Positions 17,223 through 25,289 of a stretch of DNA of 64,000 nt are shown piece after piece (positions within the stretch are counted from its first letter, which is position 1; the number at the start of each line of letters is the position of its first letter). Source of the DNA: Endobacterium cereale (GTDB lineage: Bacteria; Pseudomonadota; Alphaproteobacteria; Rhizobiales; Rhizobiaceae). The notes beneath the pieces are model-generated. The model was given only the letters and a program-made list of their open reading frames with translations. It did no database searches and had not been told where the DNA came from. The position numbers were made by a program, and so were the translations under genes. The DNA lies in assembly GCF_009617585.1 (NCBI RefSeq), contig NZ_WIXI01000050.1:186001-250000 (forward strand). Direction: 5' to 3'.

Positions 17223-18890
17223 ATGGCTTTTGCTATCGTCAACAATTACGCACCGCTCGACCGCTTCGATCATGATGCGCAAAAAGGCACCCCGATCATC
17301 GATGCCCGCAATGTCGGCGTCACCTTCAAGGTGGAGCATGGCACGGTGGAAGCGGTGAAGGATATTTCCTTCCAGCTCTATCGTGGTGAAACCATCGCCA
17401 TCGTCGGCGAATCCGGTTCGGGAAAATCGGTGACAGCACGCACGGTGATGGGGCTGCTGTCGAAACGCGCGACTATCTCGCCGAAGGCGACGGTCGGTTT
17501 CAACGGCGACAACATTCTGAAATTTTCGCCGCGTGCCCGGCGTGCGCTGCGCGGCAACCGCATTTCGATGATCTTTCAGGAGCCGATGAGTTCGCTCAAT
17601 CCGCTTTACACGGTGGGCAGCCAGATCGTCGAAGCCATCCGCGCCCATAACCGGGTCAACCGCAAAGACGCGGAGGCCAAGGCGCTCGATCTCCTGAAGC
17701 AGGTGCAGATCCCCGAGCCGGAAGCACGGCTGAAACAATATCCGCACCAGTTGTCCGGCGGCCAGCGTCAGCGCGTAATGATTGCCATGGCACTCTCCAA
17801 CGATCCCGACGTGCTGATCGCCGACGAGCCAACCACGGCGCTCGACGTCACGGTGCAGGCGCAGATCCTCAACCTCATCCGCGAGCTGCAGAAACAGCGC
17901 GGTATGGCGGTGGTGCTGATCACCCACGACCTGACGATCGTGAAAAAATTCTCCGACTACGTCTATGTGATGCAGCACGGCGAAATGCGCGAGCACAACA
18001 CGACGGAGCGTATTTTTGCCGATCCGCGCCATCCCTACACCAAGAAGCTGCTTGGCTCGGAGCCACACGGGCGCGCCGGACCATTGCCGGATGATGCCGG
18101 TGTTCTTCTGACCGCGAATGGTGTGCGGGTGTCGTTCATGATGCGCCATGGCGGCGTCTTCAAGCCGGATCTGCGTGAACTGGTGGCTGTCGACAGTCTC
18201 GGCCTCACGCTGCGCCGGCATGAAACGCTAGGCATTGTCGGCGAATCCGGTTCGGGCAAAACCACGTTCGGCCAGTCGCTGCTGCGCCTGAACCAGCCGA
18301 CACAGGCCGAGATCACCTTTGCCGGTGAACGGATCGATGGGCATACGCGCGCGCAGATGCGACCGTTGCGGGCGAAAATGCAGATCGTCTTTCAGGACCC
18401 GTTTTCCTCGCTCAATCCGCGCATGACGATTGGCCAGATCATCGAGGAAGGTCTGGTGGTCAACGGGCTGGGCAATACGAGAGCGGAGCGGCTGGAGCGG
18501 GTGCGCGAGGCGCTCGATGCGGCCGGAATGCCGACCAACATCCTGTCGCGTTTCCCGCACGAATTTTCCGGCGGCCAGCGGCAGCGTATCGCCATTGCCC
18601 GTGCAGTGGCGCTGGAGCCGGAATTCATCCTGCTCGATGAACCGACCTCGGCGCTGGACCTGTCGGTTCAGGCGCAGATCATCGAACTGCTGCGAAAGCT
18701 GCAGGATGAGCGCGGCCTCAGCTACCTGTTCATCAGCCATGACCTGAAAGTGGTGCGTGCACTCTGCCACCGCGTCATCGTCATGCAGAACGGCCACATC
18801 GTCGAGGAGGGGTCTGTCGAGGACGTGCTGACCAATCCGAAAACCGAATACACCCAGCGGCTGGTGAAGGCCGCTTTCGATATCGCTTGA
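17223..18890 (+). CDS. agpD: Alpha-galactoside ABC transporter fused ATPase
   Basis: A 555-residue protein with two complete ABC ATPase domains (DppD plus DppF in one chain). Both have intact Walker A (GESGSGKS at about residues 63-70 and GESGSGKTT near residue 342), SGGQRQR signatures and Walker B segments ending IADEPTTALDVT and LDEPTSALDLS. Each half is followed by the oligopeptide-transporter C-terminal region (DPRHPYTKKLL, NPKTEYTQRLV). It couples ATP hydrolysis to alpha-galactoside import through AgpB and AgpC. CGGAGGA precedes the ATG; the second alpha-galactosidase gene starts 27 bp downstream. Confidence 0.88.
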   Translation: MAFAIVNNYAPLDRFDHDAQKGTPIIDARNVGVTFKVEHGTVEAVKDISFQLYRGETIAIVGESGSGKSVTARTVMGLLSKRATISPKATVGFNGDNILKFSPRARRALRGNRISMIFQEPMSSLNPLYTVGSQIVEAIRAHNRVNRKDAEAKALDLLKQVQIPEPEARLKQYPHQLSGGQRQRVMIAMALSNDPDVLIADEPTTALDVTVQAQILNLIRELQKQRGMAVVLITHDLTIVKKFSDYVYVMQHGEMREHNTTERIFADPRHPYTKKLLGSEPHGRAGPLPDDAGVLLTANGVRVSFMMRHGGVFKPDLRELVAVDSLGLTLRRHETLGIVGESGSGKTTFGQSLLRLNQPTQAEITFAGERIDGHTRAQMRPLRAKMQIVFQDPFSSLNPRMTIGQIIEEGLVVNGLGNTRAERLERVREALDAAGMPTNILSRFPHEFSGGQRQRIAIARAVALEPEFILLDEPTSALDLSVQAQIIELLRKLQDERGLSYLFISHDLKVVRALCHRVIVMQNGHIVEEGSVEDVLTNPKTEYTQRLVKAAFDIA

Positions 18891-18917
18891 TTATTGCCGA
18901 ATACCGGAGGAAACAAG

Positions 18918-20294
18918 ATGGCAGGACATCCGAAAATCACATTCATTGGCGCGGGCTCGACGGTGTTCATGAAGAACATTATCGGCGACGTGCTGCAGCG
19001 GCCAGCGCTTGCCGAGGCGCATATCGCGCTGATGGACATCAATCCGCAGCGGCTGGAAGAAAGTGCCATCGTCGTCAACAAGTTGATCTCGACGCTTGGT
19101 GTGAAGGCGACGGCGGAAACCTTCAACGATCAGCGCAAGGCGCTGGCCAATGCTGATTTCGTGGTCATTGCCTTCCAGATCGGCGGTTATGAGCCCTGCA
19201 CGGTCACCGATTTCGAACTGCCGAAGAAGTACGGTCTGCGCCAGACGATTGCCGATACGCTCGGCGTTGGCGGCATCATGCGCGGGCTTCGTACCGTGCC
19301 GCATCTGTGGAAGATTTGTGAGGACATGCTCGCCGTCTGCCCCAACGCGATCATGCTGCAATATGTCAACCCGATGGCGATCAACACCTGGGCGATCGCC
19401 GAAAAATATCCGACCATCCGGCAGGTCGGCCTGTGCCACTCGGTGCAGGGCACGGCGATGGAACTCGCCCACGATCTGGATATTCCTTACGAGGAAATCC
19501 GCTACCGCTCGGCCGGTATCAACCACATGGCGTTTTATCTCGAATTCGAGCATCGCCAGAAGGACGGCAGCTACCGCGATCTCTATCCCGATCTGTTGCG
19601 CGGTTACCGCGAGGGCAAGGCGCCAAAACCCACTTGGAACCCGCGTTGCCCCAACAAGGTGCGTTATGAAATGCTGACGCGGCTTGGTTATTTCGTCACC
19701 GAAAGTTCGGAGCATTTTGCCGAATACACGCCCTATTTCATCAAGGAAGGCCGGGAAGACCTGATCGAGAAATTCGGCATTCCGCTCGATGAATATCCAA
19801 AGCGTTGCATCGAGCAGATCGACAAGTGGAAAAACCAGGCGGATGCCTATCGCTCGGCTGAAAAGATCGAGGTCAAGCAGTCCAAGGAATATGCATCCTC
19901 GATCATCAACTCGGTCTGGACCGGCGAGCCTTCGGTGATTTACGGCAACCAGCGCAACAATGGCTGTATCACTTCGCTGCCGTTCAATTGCGCCGCGGAA
20001 GTGGCCTGCCTTGTCGATCACAACGGCATCCAGCCGACATTTGTCGGTGATTTACCGCCACAGCTGACGGCGCTGATGCGCACCAATATCAACGTGCAGG
20101 AACTGACCGTTCAGGCACTGATGACGGAAAATCGCGAGCATATTTTCCATGCCGCGATGATGGACCCGCACACCGCCGCCGAACTCGATCTCGACCAGAT
20201 CTGGTCGCTGACCGAGGATCTTTTGACGGCGCATCGCGACTGGCTGCCGGAATGGACGCAGAGCGCGCCCGTCCGCCAGGCAAAAGCGAGCTGA
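18918..20294 (+). CDS. agaL2: Alpha-galactosidase, glycoside hydrolase family 4 (second copy, MelA-type)
   Basis: A 458-residue GH4 enzyme very close to enterobacterial MelA along its whole length (451 residues in E. coli). Shared segments include TFIGAGSTVFMKN, VVIAFQIGGYEPCTVTDFE, YVNPMAINTWA, VGLCHSVQGTAMELA, GINHMAFYLE, YFVTESSEHFAEYTPYFIK and WTGEPSVIYGN. It should hydrolyse melibiose and related alpha-galactosides in the cytoplasm with NAD+ and Mn2+. It is the last gene of the agp operon with a CGGAGG ribosome site. The first GH4 gene is much less similar to MelA, so the two copies probably differ in preferred substrate. The symbol follows the S. meliloti naming; melA would also be reasonable. 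Confidence 0.9.
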   Translation: MAGHPKITFIGAGSTVFMKNIIGDVLQRPALAEAHIALMDINPQRLEESAIVVNKLISTLGVKATAETFNDQRKALANADFVVIAFQIGGYEPCTVTDFELPKKYGLRQTIADTLGVGGIMRGLRTVPHLWKICEDMLAVCPNAIMLQYVNPMAINTWAIAEKYPTIRQVGLCHSVQGTAMELAHDLDIPYEEIRYRSAGINHMAFYLEFEHRQKDGSYRDLYPDLLRGYREGKAPKPTWNPRCPNKVRYEMLTRLGYFVTESSEHFAEYTPYFIKEGREDLIEKFGIPLDEYPKRCIEQIDKWKNQADAYRSAEKIEVKQSKEYASSIINSVWTGEPSVIYGNQRNNGCITSLPFNCAAEVACLVDHNGIQPTFVGDLPPQLTALMRTNINVQELTVQALMTENREHIFHAAMMDPHTAAELDLDQIWSLTEDLLTAHRDWLPEWTQSAPVRQAKAS

Positions 20295-20310
20295 TCCGAG
20301 AAGCGTTTGT

Positions 20311-20332
20311 CCGCTGCGGTACGCCGCAGCGG
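20311..20332. terminator. Stem-loop after the agp operon
   Basis: CCGCTGCGG (20311-20319) pairs perfectly with CCGCAGCGG (20324-20332) around TACG, 17 bp after the last agp stop. It has no T-run but is well placed to end the operon. Confidence 0.5.
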
Positions 20333-20500
20333 CGACGTGGTCTGCTTCCCCAAGGGAAGGCTGGTTCCCTGGCATTGTCACCAAGTCGCTATCTGATGCG
20401 CTCTGCCTCCGATCCAAACACAGGGCAGGGCGCTACTTGATGGCGACAGCAAGATATATTTCCGGCCAATCGCGGCGATCTTGCTGATCGAAAGTTCTGC

Positions 20501-20803
20501 TCAGCCGACCTGTGGCGCAGGAGCGCTCCATTGTAGAGGTTGCATGTTTTCCCTGAAGGCAAAACGCAGGAGATGGCTTTCGATCACCGCCTGCGTTTCC
20601 TTCAGTTGATCCTCGTCCGGCGCAGTAATCCTGATGCGCAGCAGCTCTTCGTTTGCATCCAGCACAGCGGTGCCGCAGACGAAACGGCATTCGCCATGGC
20701 CCTCCGAATGGGAAACATCCACCCGGTGGGCAAAGTGTTTGCATAACTGGGTGATATATTTTCGCGCATTCTCGGTTTGCACAGTCGTAGCCGTTGCAAT
20801 CAT
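20501..20803 (-). CDS. DUF2218 domain protein
   Basis: A 100-residue protein matching the DUF2218 pattern: an N-terminal KYITQLCKHFAHRVDV stretch, a short glycine-containing strand region GECRFVCGTAVL, then LRIRITAPDEDQLKETQAVIESHLLRFAF. The biochemical role of DUF2218 is unknown; from general knowledge its genes often sit beside siderophore or TonB-receptor genes, as here. It starts 53 bp downstream of the receptor stop on the same strand and is probably co-transcribed with it. No signal peptide or membrane segment is seen, so it is likely cytoplasmic. Confidence 0.75.
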   Translation of the reverse strand: MIATATTVQTENARKYITQLCKHFAHRVDVSHSEGHGECRFVCGTAVLDANEELLRIRITAPDEDQLKETQAVIESHLLRFAFRENMQPLQWSAPAPQVG

Positions 20804-20856
20804 CCTTTTTCCTTCGACGCTGCCGGATGTGAACCGGCAGCCTGTTGCGTGTTTTC

Positions 20857-23142
20857 TCAGAAGGTCGCCTTCGCGGTAATCAGAAAACTGCGGCCCGGCT
20901 CAAAGAGCGGCGTTACATTGCCGAATTCCTGTCCGTAGGTGGCGCGATCGGAATAACTTTCATCAAACAGGTTTTTGACTTCCGCCCGGAACGTGAAGTG
21001 CTGCATCTGCTCCGGCTTCCACTCGGTAAAGACGTTGACGACTTCATATGCCTTATAGGGCTCCGTACCGGAAACAACATGGTCGTATTCCGGGGAGATT
21101 TCTATGTCGCCGCCTACTGTCAGGTTCCATTGCTCGAACGTGTGAGCGGCGGTTATGGTTATGATGTCTCCGACCGGAGATGCCAAGTAGTTGCCACTGT
21201 CGGAATTGGCCGGCAGGCCATCGACATCTACGTCGATATGGGCGTATTTCACCTTCACATAACCGCTTCCCCAATCGTATCCGAGGCCGAGTTCAAACCC
21301 TTCGGACCGCAGGTCGCGATTGCGCAAGGCGCCACCGGCGGCAAGGCCGTAAACCGGCACGCGCGCGTCGGCGATGTCGGTGCGAAACAGGCTCGCCTCA
21401 GCGGTAAACCCTTCATATTCGGCCTCAAGCCCAATCATGTAATTCTTGGCCGTAACAGGCTCAGGGCCGTCAGGGCCGTAATTCCATCCCGGATTGATGA
21501 TGAAGTTCTCCGCCAGCGGCACGCCGGCCCAGACACGGGAAAAACCGGCCTTGGCCGTCAATACGTCCGTCAGGTCATATTCGCCGGATATGTTGGCGCT
21601 GAGGCCGGAATTACTGAAGTCCCGGTCATCGACACCCGTAAACCACTGGTGGTCGGCACGTCCCCCAAAGGAAAGACGCGTCCGCTCCCAAGGCTCGATG
21701 CGGGCCTGGGCATAAAGGCCGACATTGCTGGCTCGTTCGGTGCCGGGTTCGAAATAGTCGCTCAGTGACGCCTTGTCTCGATAGAAATCGAGACCTGCCA
21801 CGACGTTGCCGAGACCGAAGGAAAACTTGTTTTCAAGCTTACCGTTGAAGCTTGAGGTTTTACCGATGGCATCATAGGGGGACGGCGTTAGCGGCGGGCG
21901 CAGAAAGACCGGAACAGTCACTTCGGTCGAGCTGTAGGCAAGCTGGAATGTGGGGTCCCACCATCCCTCCGAGGTTTCGTCGGTATAGGTGAAGACGGTG
22001 TTTTGCCGTTCCATGCGGTAGTCGCGCAAGGCTGGCTCCCAGGGTTTTCCGCTGTTGACCAAGCCGGCATTGGCGCGGAACGGACGGATAGCGTCGTCCA
22101 CCAGCCGGTCATGGCTGAGTTCGAAACGGTCGCCGCTGTCGAATTCGTAGCCGACTTTGCCGAGGCCGCTGAGCAGATCTGTCTCGGTTCCCTGCACGAC
22201 GTCGCCATTGCCGCCATGGAATTCGTGGCCTTTTCCGAAGGTGAAATAGCCGAGGAAATCCAGTCCGTCCTTCTGCCCGTAGGCAGACAGACCGGTGACG
22301 ACCGTATCGCTGTTGAAATTGTAGGTCGAGGTCACGAACCCGCCAACGGATTTTCCGTCAGCTAGCAGGTCCCTGGCATCTTTTGTCTCGTAGTTGATCG
22401 CTCCGGCCAGTGCGCCTGGACCGGCATCGGCGGGTGCGATGCCGGAATCGACATCCACGGCCTTGAGGATCGACGGGTCGATCAGGTTGGTGGCGTTGTG
22501 GTGGAAAACCTTGTTGTTCTGTCGCGCGCCGTCAATGCTGACGGCGAGGTTCGTTTCCTCGACGCCATGGACATAGACTTTCTGTGACATCGGCAGCGAA
22601 CTGCCCACCTGAACGCCAGCCTGTTCGCGGAAGACATCGGCAATGCTGCTGGGGTTGAGCCGCTCAAGCTGCTTTGACCCGATGATCGTTTCGCCGATGT
22701 CACTCTGGCCGATGGACTGCCCTTCCACCACAATGGGCGCCAATATTGTGCCGTCCTGGCCGCCGACAGCGCCAGCCGTCGTTGCGTCGCGACCGATCAC
22801 AGCCGTCCCGTTCGAGATGCTGTAGGGAATGCCGGTGCCTTCGAGAAGCTGGGCTAGGGCAGCCTGCGGCGAAAGATTGCCGGAAACGCTGCGTGCGGTG
22901 ACACCTTTCGATGTCGACGCCGCCAACGAGACCTGCAGGCCGGATTGCCGGCCATAGACATTCAGCGCGGAGGCGAGCGGCTGAGCCGGAATATCGAAGC
23001 TGCGTTGCGTCGTCTGCGCCAAGGCCGTCGGTGCATACCCCACAAGGGCAATGCCTGTTGCTGCCGAAGCCATCAGCCTGATCGCCACAACCTTTGCACG
23101 GTTAGATTGTCGCGACTGTTCCCCATACTCCTGAAGCGCCAT
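20857..23142 (-). CDS. TonB-dependent outer-membrane receptor with N-terminal signalling (STN) domain
   Basis: A 761-residue FecA-type transducer. The signal peptide (about residues 1-42, ending TALAQ) is followed by an STN domain (FDIPAQPLASALNVYGRQSG to about residue 115), which contacts the FecR regulator. Then come a TonB box (ILAPIVVEGQ), a plug domain with VHGVEETNLAVSIDG and PGALAGAINYETKD, and a 22-strand-type barrel ending GRSFLITAKATF with the terminal Phe needed for assembly. I start at 23142 (GAGGAG upstream); the open frame reaches 118 codons further, into non-coding sequence and the FecR end. The ligand is unknown. Haem-receptor motifs were not evident, so a ferric siderophore or an iron-bearing protein is more likely. 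Confidence 0.85.
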   Translation of the reverse strand: MALQEYGEQSRQSNRAKVVAIRLMASAATGIALVGYAPTALAQTTQRSFDIPAQPLASALNVYGRQSGLQVSLAASTSKGVTARSVSGNLSPQAALAQLLEGTGIPYSISNGTAVIGRDATTAGAVGGQDGTILAPIVVEGQSIGQSDIGETIIGSKQLERLNPSSIADVFREQAGVQVGSSLPMSQKVYVHGVEETNLAVSIDGARQNNKVFHHNATNLIDPSILKAVDVDSGIAPADAGPGALAGAINYETKDARDLLADGKSVGGFVTSTYNFNSDTVVTGLSAYGQKDGLDFLGYFTFGKGHEFHGGNGDVVQGTETDLLSGLGKVGYEFDSGDRFELSHDRLVDDAIRPFRANAGLVNSGKPWEPALRDYRMERQNTVFTYTDETSEGWWDPTFQLAYSSTEVTVPVFLRPPLTPSPYDAIGKTSSFNGKLENKFSFGLGNVVAGLDFYRDKASLSDYFEPGTERASNVGLYAQARIEPWERTRLSFGGRADHQWFTGVDDRDFSNSGLSANISGEYDLTDVLTAKAGFSRVWAGVPLAENFIINPGWNYGPDGPEPVTAKNYMIGLEAEYEGFTAEASLFRTDIADARVPVYGLAAGGALRNRDLRSEGFELGLGYDWGSGYVKVKYAHIDVDVDGLPANSDSGNYLASPVGDIITITAAHTFEQWNLTVGGDIEISPEYDHVVSGTEPYKAYEVVNVFTEWKPEQMQHFTFRAEVKNLFDESYSDRATYGQEFGNVTPLFEPGRSFLITAKATF

Positions 23143-23248
23143 TCCGCCCCATCTCCTCAATGCGTCTTTAAGGCAGACCCCCTGTCTGCGTTCAGGGTAA
23201 AGACGATCGGGGTGCACGGATTTTTCACGGCAGCACGAAAAAAAGTGT

Positions 23249-24229
23249 TTAGAAGAAAGAAAGCACCCGCAGATATGGCGAAACGTGGTGGACCTTGGCG
23301 CCATAGGGACTGACGAGCGCGTCAAGAGCCCTGTCGGGATCGGACAAATCATAAAGCCCGGTAATGCGGCGCGCGCCCAGTTCGCCACTGGCGATAGTGA
23401 TCCACGAAGCGTGATAGCGCTGCAATTCCGCCACCACCGTCGAAATAGGTACATCCTGGACGAACAGCTTGCCGTCACGCCACGCGGCAATGGCATCTAT
23501 GCTCACGCTGGTTCGCGAGAGCTGTCCATTGCTGCGGTCGAGGCTGACGAAATCGCCGGGTTTCAGTTCCATCCTTGTTCCGGTGGCGAAGGAAGATAGA
23601 TCGATGACCCCGTGGGCCAGTTGAACGCTGGCCCTCTGAGGCGTGAGGTTGACGTCGAACGCCGTGCCAACGACCGTTATATCAAGTTCACCGCCGGCAT
23701 TGACAGTAAATGGGCGCGTGGCGTCGGGCCGCACGTCGAAGAACGCCTCTCCTGAGAGAAGCCGGACGTGACGTCCGATCGGGGAAAAATCGACGGCTAT
23801 AGCGCTGGAAGCGCCCAGGTCGATGGTCGAACCGTCTGCCAGCGTGACGCGGCGAATTTCAGCGGTCGCAGTTGTAAAGTCTGCCTGATATTGCGTCAAA
23901 AACGACGGTGCCACTGTCATGACGATAAGGCAGGCGGCGATGGCGCCAAGGCCAATGCCCACTGCCCTGTGCCGGCCATGCTGCCGGGATGGGGAGACGC
24001 GCATCGTTCCCGGGCTGTTCCGGTTCGGCAGGTTGATTGGGCTGATTTCCCCCATCACCTCCCAGGCGTGACAGGCTTTAGACCATGCCTGTTGATGATC
24101 TGCAGAACGGTTGAACCAGATCGAGAAGTCGTGATCGTCGTTATTCGAGCGCGATGGTTCACGCAAACGCAGGAACCAGTCCATCGCTTCTTCTAGCAAT
24201 TCTTCGTTTATATGGTCGTGCCGCGTCAC
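23249..24229 (-). CDS. fecR: FecR-type anti-sigma/sigma regulator
   Basis: A 326-residue inner-membrane regulator. The N-terminal ~75 residues form the cytoplasmic sigma-binding domain (EEAMDWFLRLREPS, FSIWFNRSADHQQAWSKA), followed by one membrane helix (about residues 89-111) and a periplasmic FecR domain with the conserved RRVTLADGSTIDLGASSAI and GEAFFDV segments. In FecIRA systems the periplasmic part senses the ligand-loaded STN domain of the receptor and activates the ECF sigma factor. Its position between the sigma and receptor genes, on the same strand, is the standard order. Spacing is 98 bp from the sigma gene and 106 bp to the receptor gene. Confidence 0.88.
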   Translation of the reverse strand: MTRHDHINEELLEEAMDWFLRLREPSRSNNDDHDFSIWFNRSADHQQAWSKACHAWEVMGEISPINLPNRNSPGTMRVSPSRQHGRHRAVGIGLGAIAACLIVMTVAPSFLTQYQADFTTATAEIRRVTLADGSTIDLGASSAIAVDFSPIGRHVRLLSGEAFFDVRPDATRPFTVNAGGELDITVVGTAFDVNLTPQRASVQLAHGVIDLSSFATGTRMELKPGDFVSLDRSNGQLSRTSVSIDAIAAWRDGKLFVQDVPISTVVAELQRYHASWITIASGELGARRITGLYDLSDPDRALDALVSPYGAKVHHVSPYLRVLSFF

Positions 24230-24327
24230 GTCATACCCGCTTCGGATTCTTCAAGATACGTACCCGAATTTGCCTGTCGGATGTAAAAACGATTGAGGCG
24301 GACAAATTTTTCGCGCCTGGCAAGTGC

Positions 24328-24867
24328 TCAGGCATTTTTTCTGTCGAGCGCGATGGCGATCTTCACCATCGCGGTTCTTACGTGCCGATGGGCGGTGGCT
24401 ACGGAGATGCCGAGATACTCGGCCACAGCTTCCAATGTGCACCCGCCATGCCGGTGCATCTCGACAGCAATCTGGATATCCTGCGTCAGCGAGGCAAGTA
24501 CCTCCTGTGCAATGCGTACTTCGTCACAGAACATCGTTGTCTGCTCGGGCGTTTCATTCGTCCGGGGAACGATCCAGAATGGCGGGTCCTCGTTCTGGGC
24601 ACGTTGTTCGATCCGGCGGCGCTTGACCGTGTCGAGTGAGAGATTACGCACAATACGATAAAGATAGGCCAGCCCCTGTCGCGCCGTCTGGGCTGGAGAA
24701 TTGCCAAGGCCGAAACGCAGATAGGCTTCCTGGACGATGTCTTCCGCAGCATCCCGCGAACCTAGAATGCGAGCCGAATAGCTGATCAGCGCGGTGCGAT
24801 GACCCATAAAAAGGCTATTGGTCTCGGCGCTGAGATCCAGTTGCTGCTTTACTTGTCGTTCTTGCAC
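24328..24867 (-). CDS. fecI: ECF RNA polymerase sigma factor, FecI-type
   Basis: A sigma-70 factor of the ECF FecI group with region 2 (ALISYSARILGSRDAAEDIVQEAY) and region 4 (TLEAVAEYLGISVATAHRHVRTAM). It should direct transcription of the receptor gene when released or activated by FecR. The open frame extends up to an ATG at 24957, but that start has no ribosome site and overlaps an AT-rich promoter-like stretch and an iron-box-like sequence. A GTG at 24867 with GGAAG upstream gives 179 residues, close to the 173 of E. coli FecI, so I prefer it. The start is the uncertain part; the family is not. Confidence 0.82.
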   Translation of the reverse strand: MQERQVKQQLDLSAETNSLFMGHRTALISYSARILGSRDAAEDIVQEAYLRFGLGNSPAQTARQGLAYLYRIVRNLSLDTVKRRRIEQRAQNEDPPFWIVPRTNETPEQTTMFCDEVRIAQEVLASLTQDIQIAVEMHRHGGCTLEAVAEYLGISVATAHRHVRTAMVKIAIALDRKNA

Positions 24868-25289
24868 GCTGTCTTCCGATAGGTGGTCGATTGACGGAAA
24901 GATTGGCTCGCGTGCCGGTGATCCGGCTGCGGACGACCTCTCTAACAGTAAAAACATGATTTATAAAGTCATATTTTATAGCGCTTCGGGGAGACGGATA
25001 AAAGCAGAATTCTCTCGGGAAAATGCTTTGTCATTTCAAAGTAATAATATTGGCGAGCTGCATTGAGGTCGTGATCACTGAGGCCGAAACTTGGTGCGCC
25101 ATTCACGGCGAGGGGTGTTGATGCTGTGCTGCGCATGACGATACGGTTGGCAGAAGGTTTGCGGCCAGATCAATAACCTATGCCCGAGATGTGAGTGCAT
25201 GGCTTTGCGATGTTGCAGCATATGCCTTGAAGGAAAGCCCGGGCTTTGAGATATTCGCTGCACCTCAATTGCATTTTTCCGGATACCTG
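24868..25289. other. Divergent intergenic region, fecI / PqqL-like protease
   Basis: About 420 bp carrying the regulatory sequences of both directions. It includes the TGA-N9-TCA box at 24957-24971, an AT-rich stretch at 24950-24985, and a 14-bp GC-rich palindrome AAAGCCCGGGCTTT at 25234-25247 about 40 bp before the protease start. No coding sequence is convincing here apart from the possible longer sigma-factor N-terminus. Confidence 0.5.
24957..24971. promoter_or_regulatory. Candidate RirA iron-responsive box upstream of fecI
   Basis: TGA (24957-24959), nine bases TTTATAAAG, TCA (24969-24971). TGA-N9-TCA is the IRO consensus bound by RirA, the iron regulator of Rhizobiaceae. It lies in an AT-rich stretch about 90 bp before the proposed fecI start. 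One match of six fixed bases in 420 bp could arise by chance about one time in ten. Confidence 0.45.

Noticed and set aside
20857..23142. Haem receptor assignment for the STN-containing TonB receptor
   Set aside because: The FRAP/NPDL type motifs of haem receptors were not visible, and hmuTUV is 38 kb away; the ligand is left open.
24868..24957. Longer FecI N-terminus starting at ATG 24957
   Set aside because: There is no ribosome site, it overlaps an AT-rich promoter-like stretch and an iron-box match, and it would make the protein 30 residues longer than the family norm. Not fully excluded.
25234..25247. AAAGCCCGGGCTTT palindrome before the protease gene as an operator
   Set aside because: It is short and GC-rich with no second copy or matching regulator; recorded only as part of the intergenic description.
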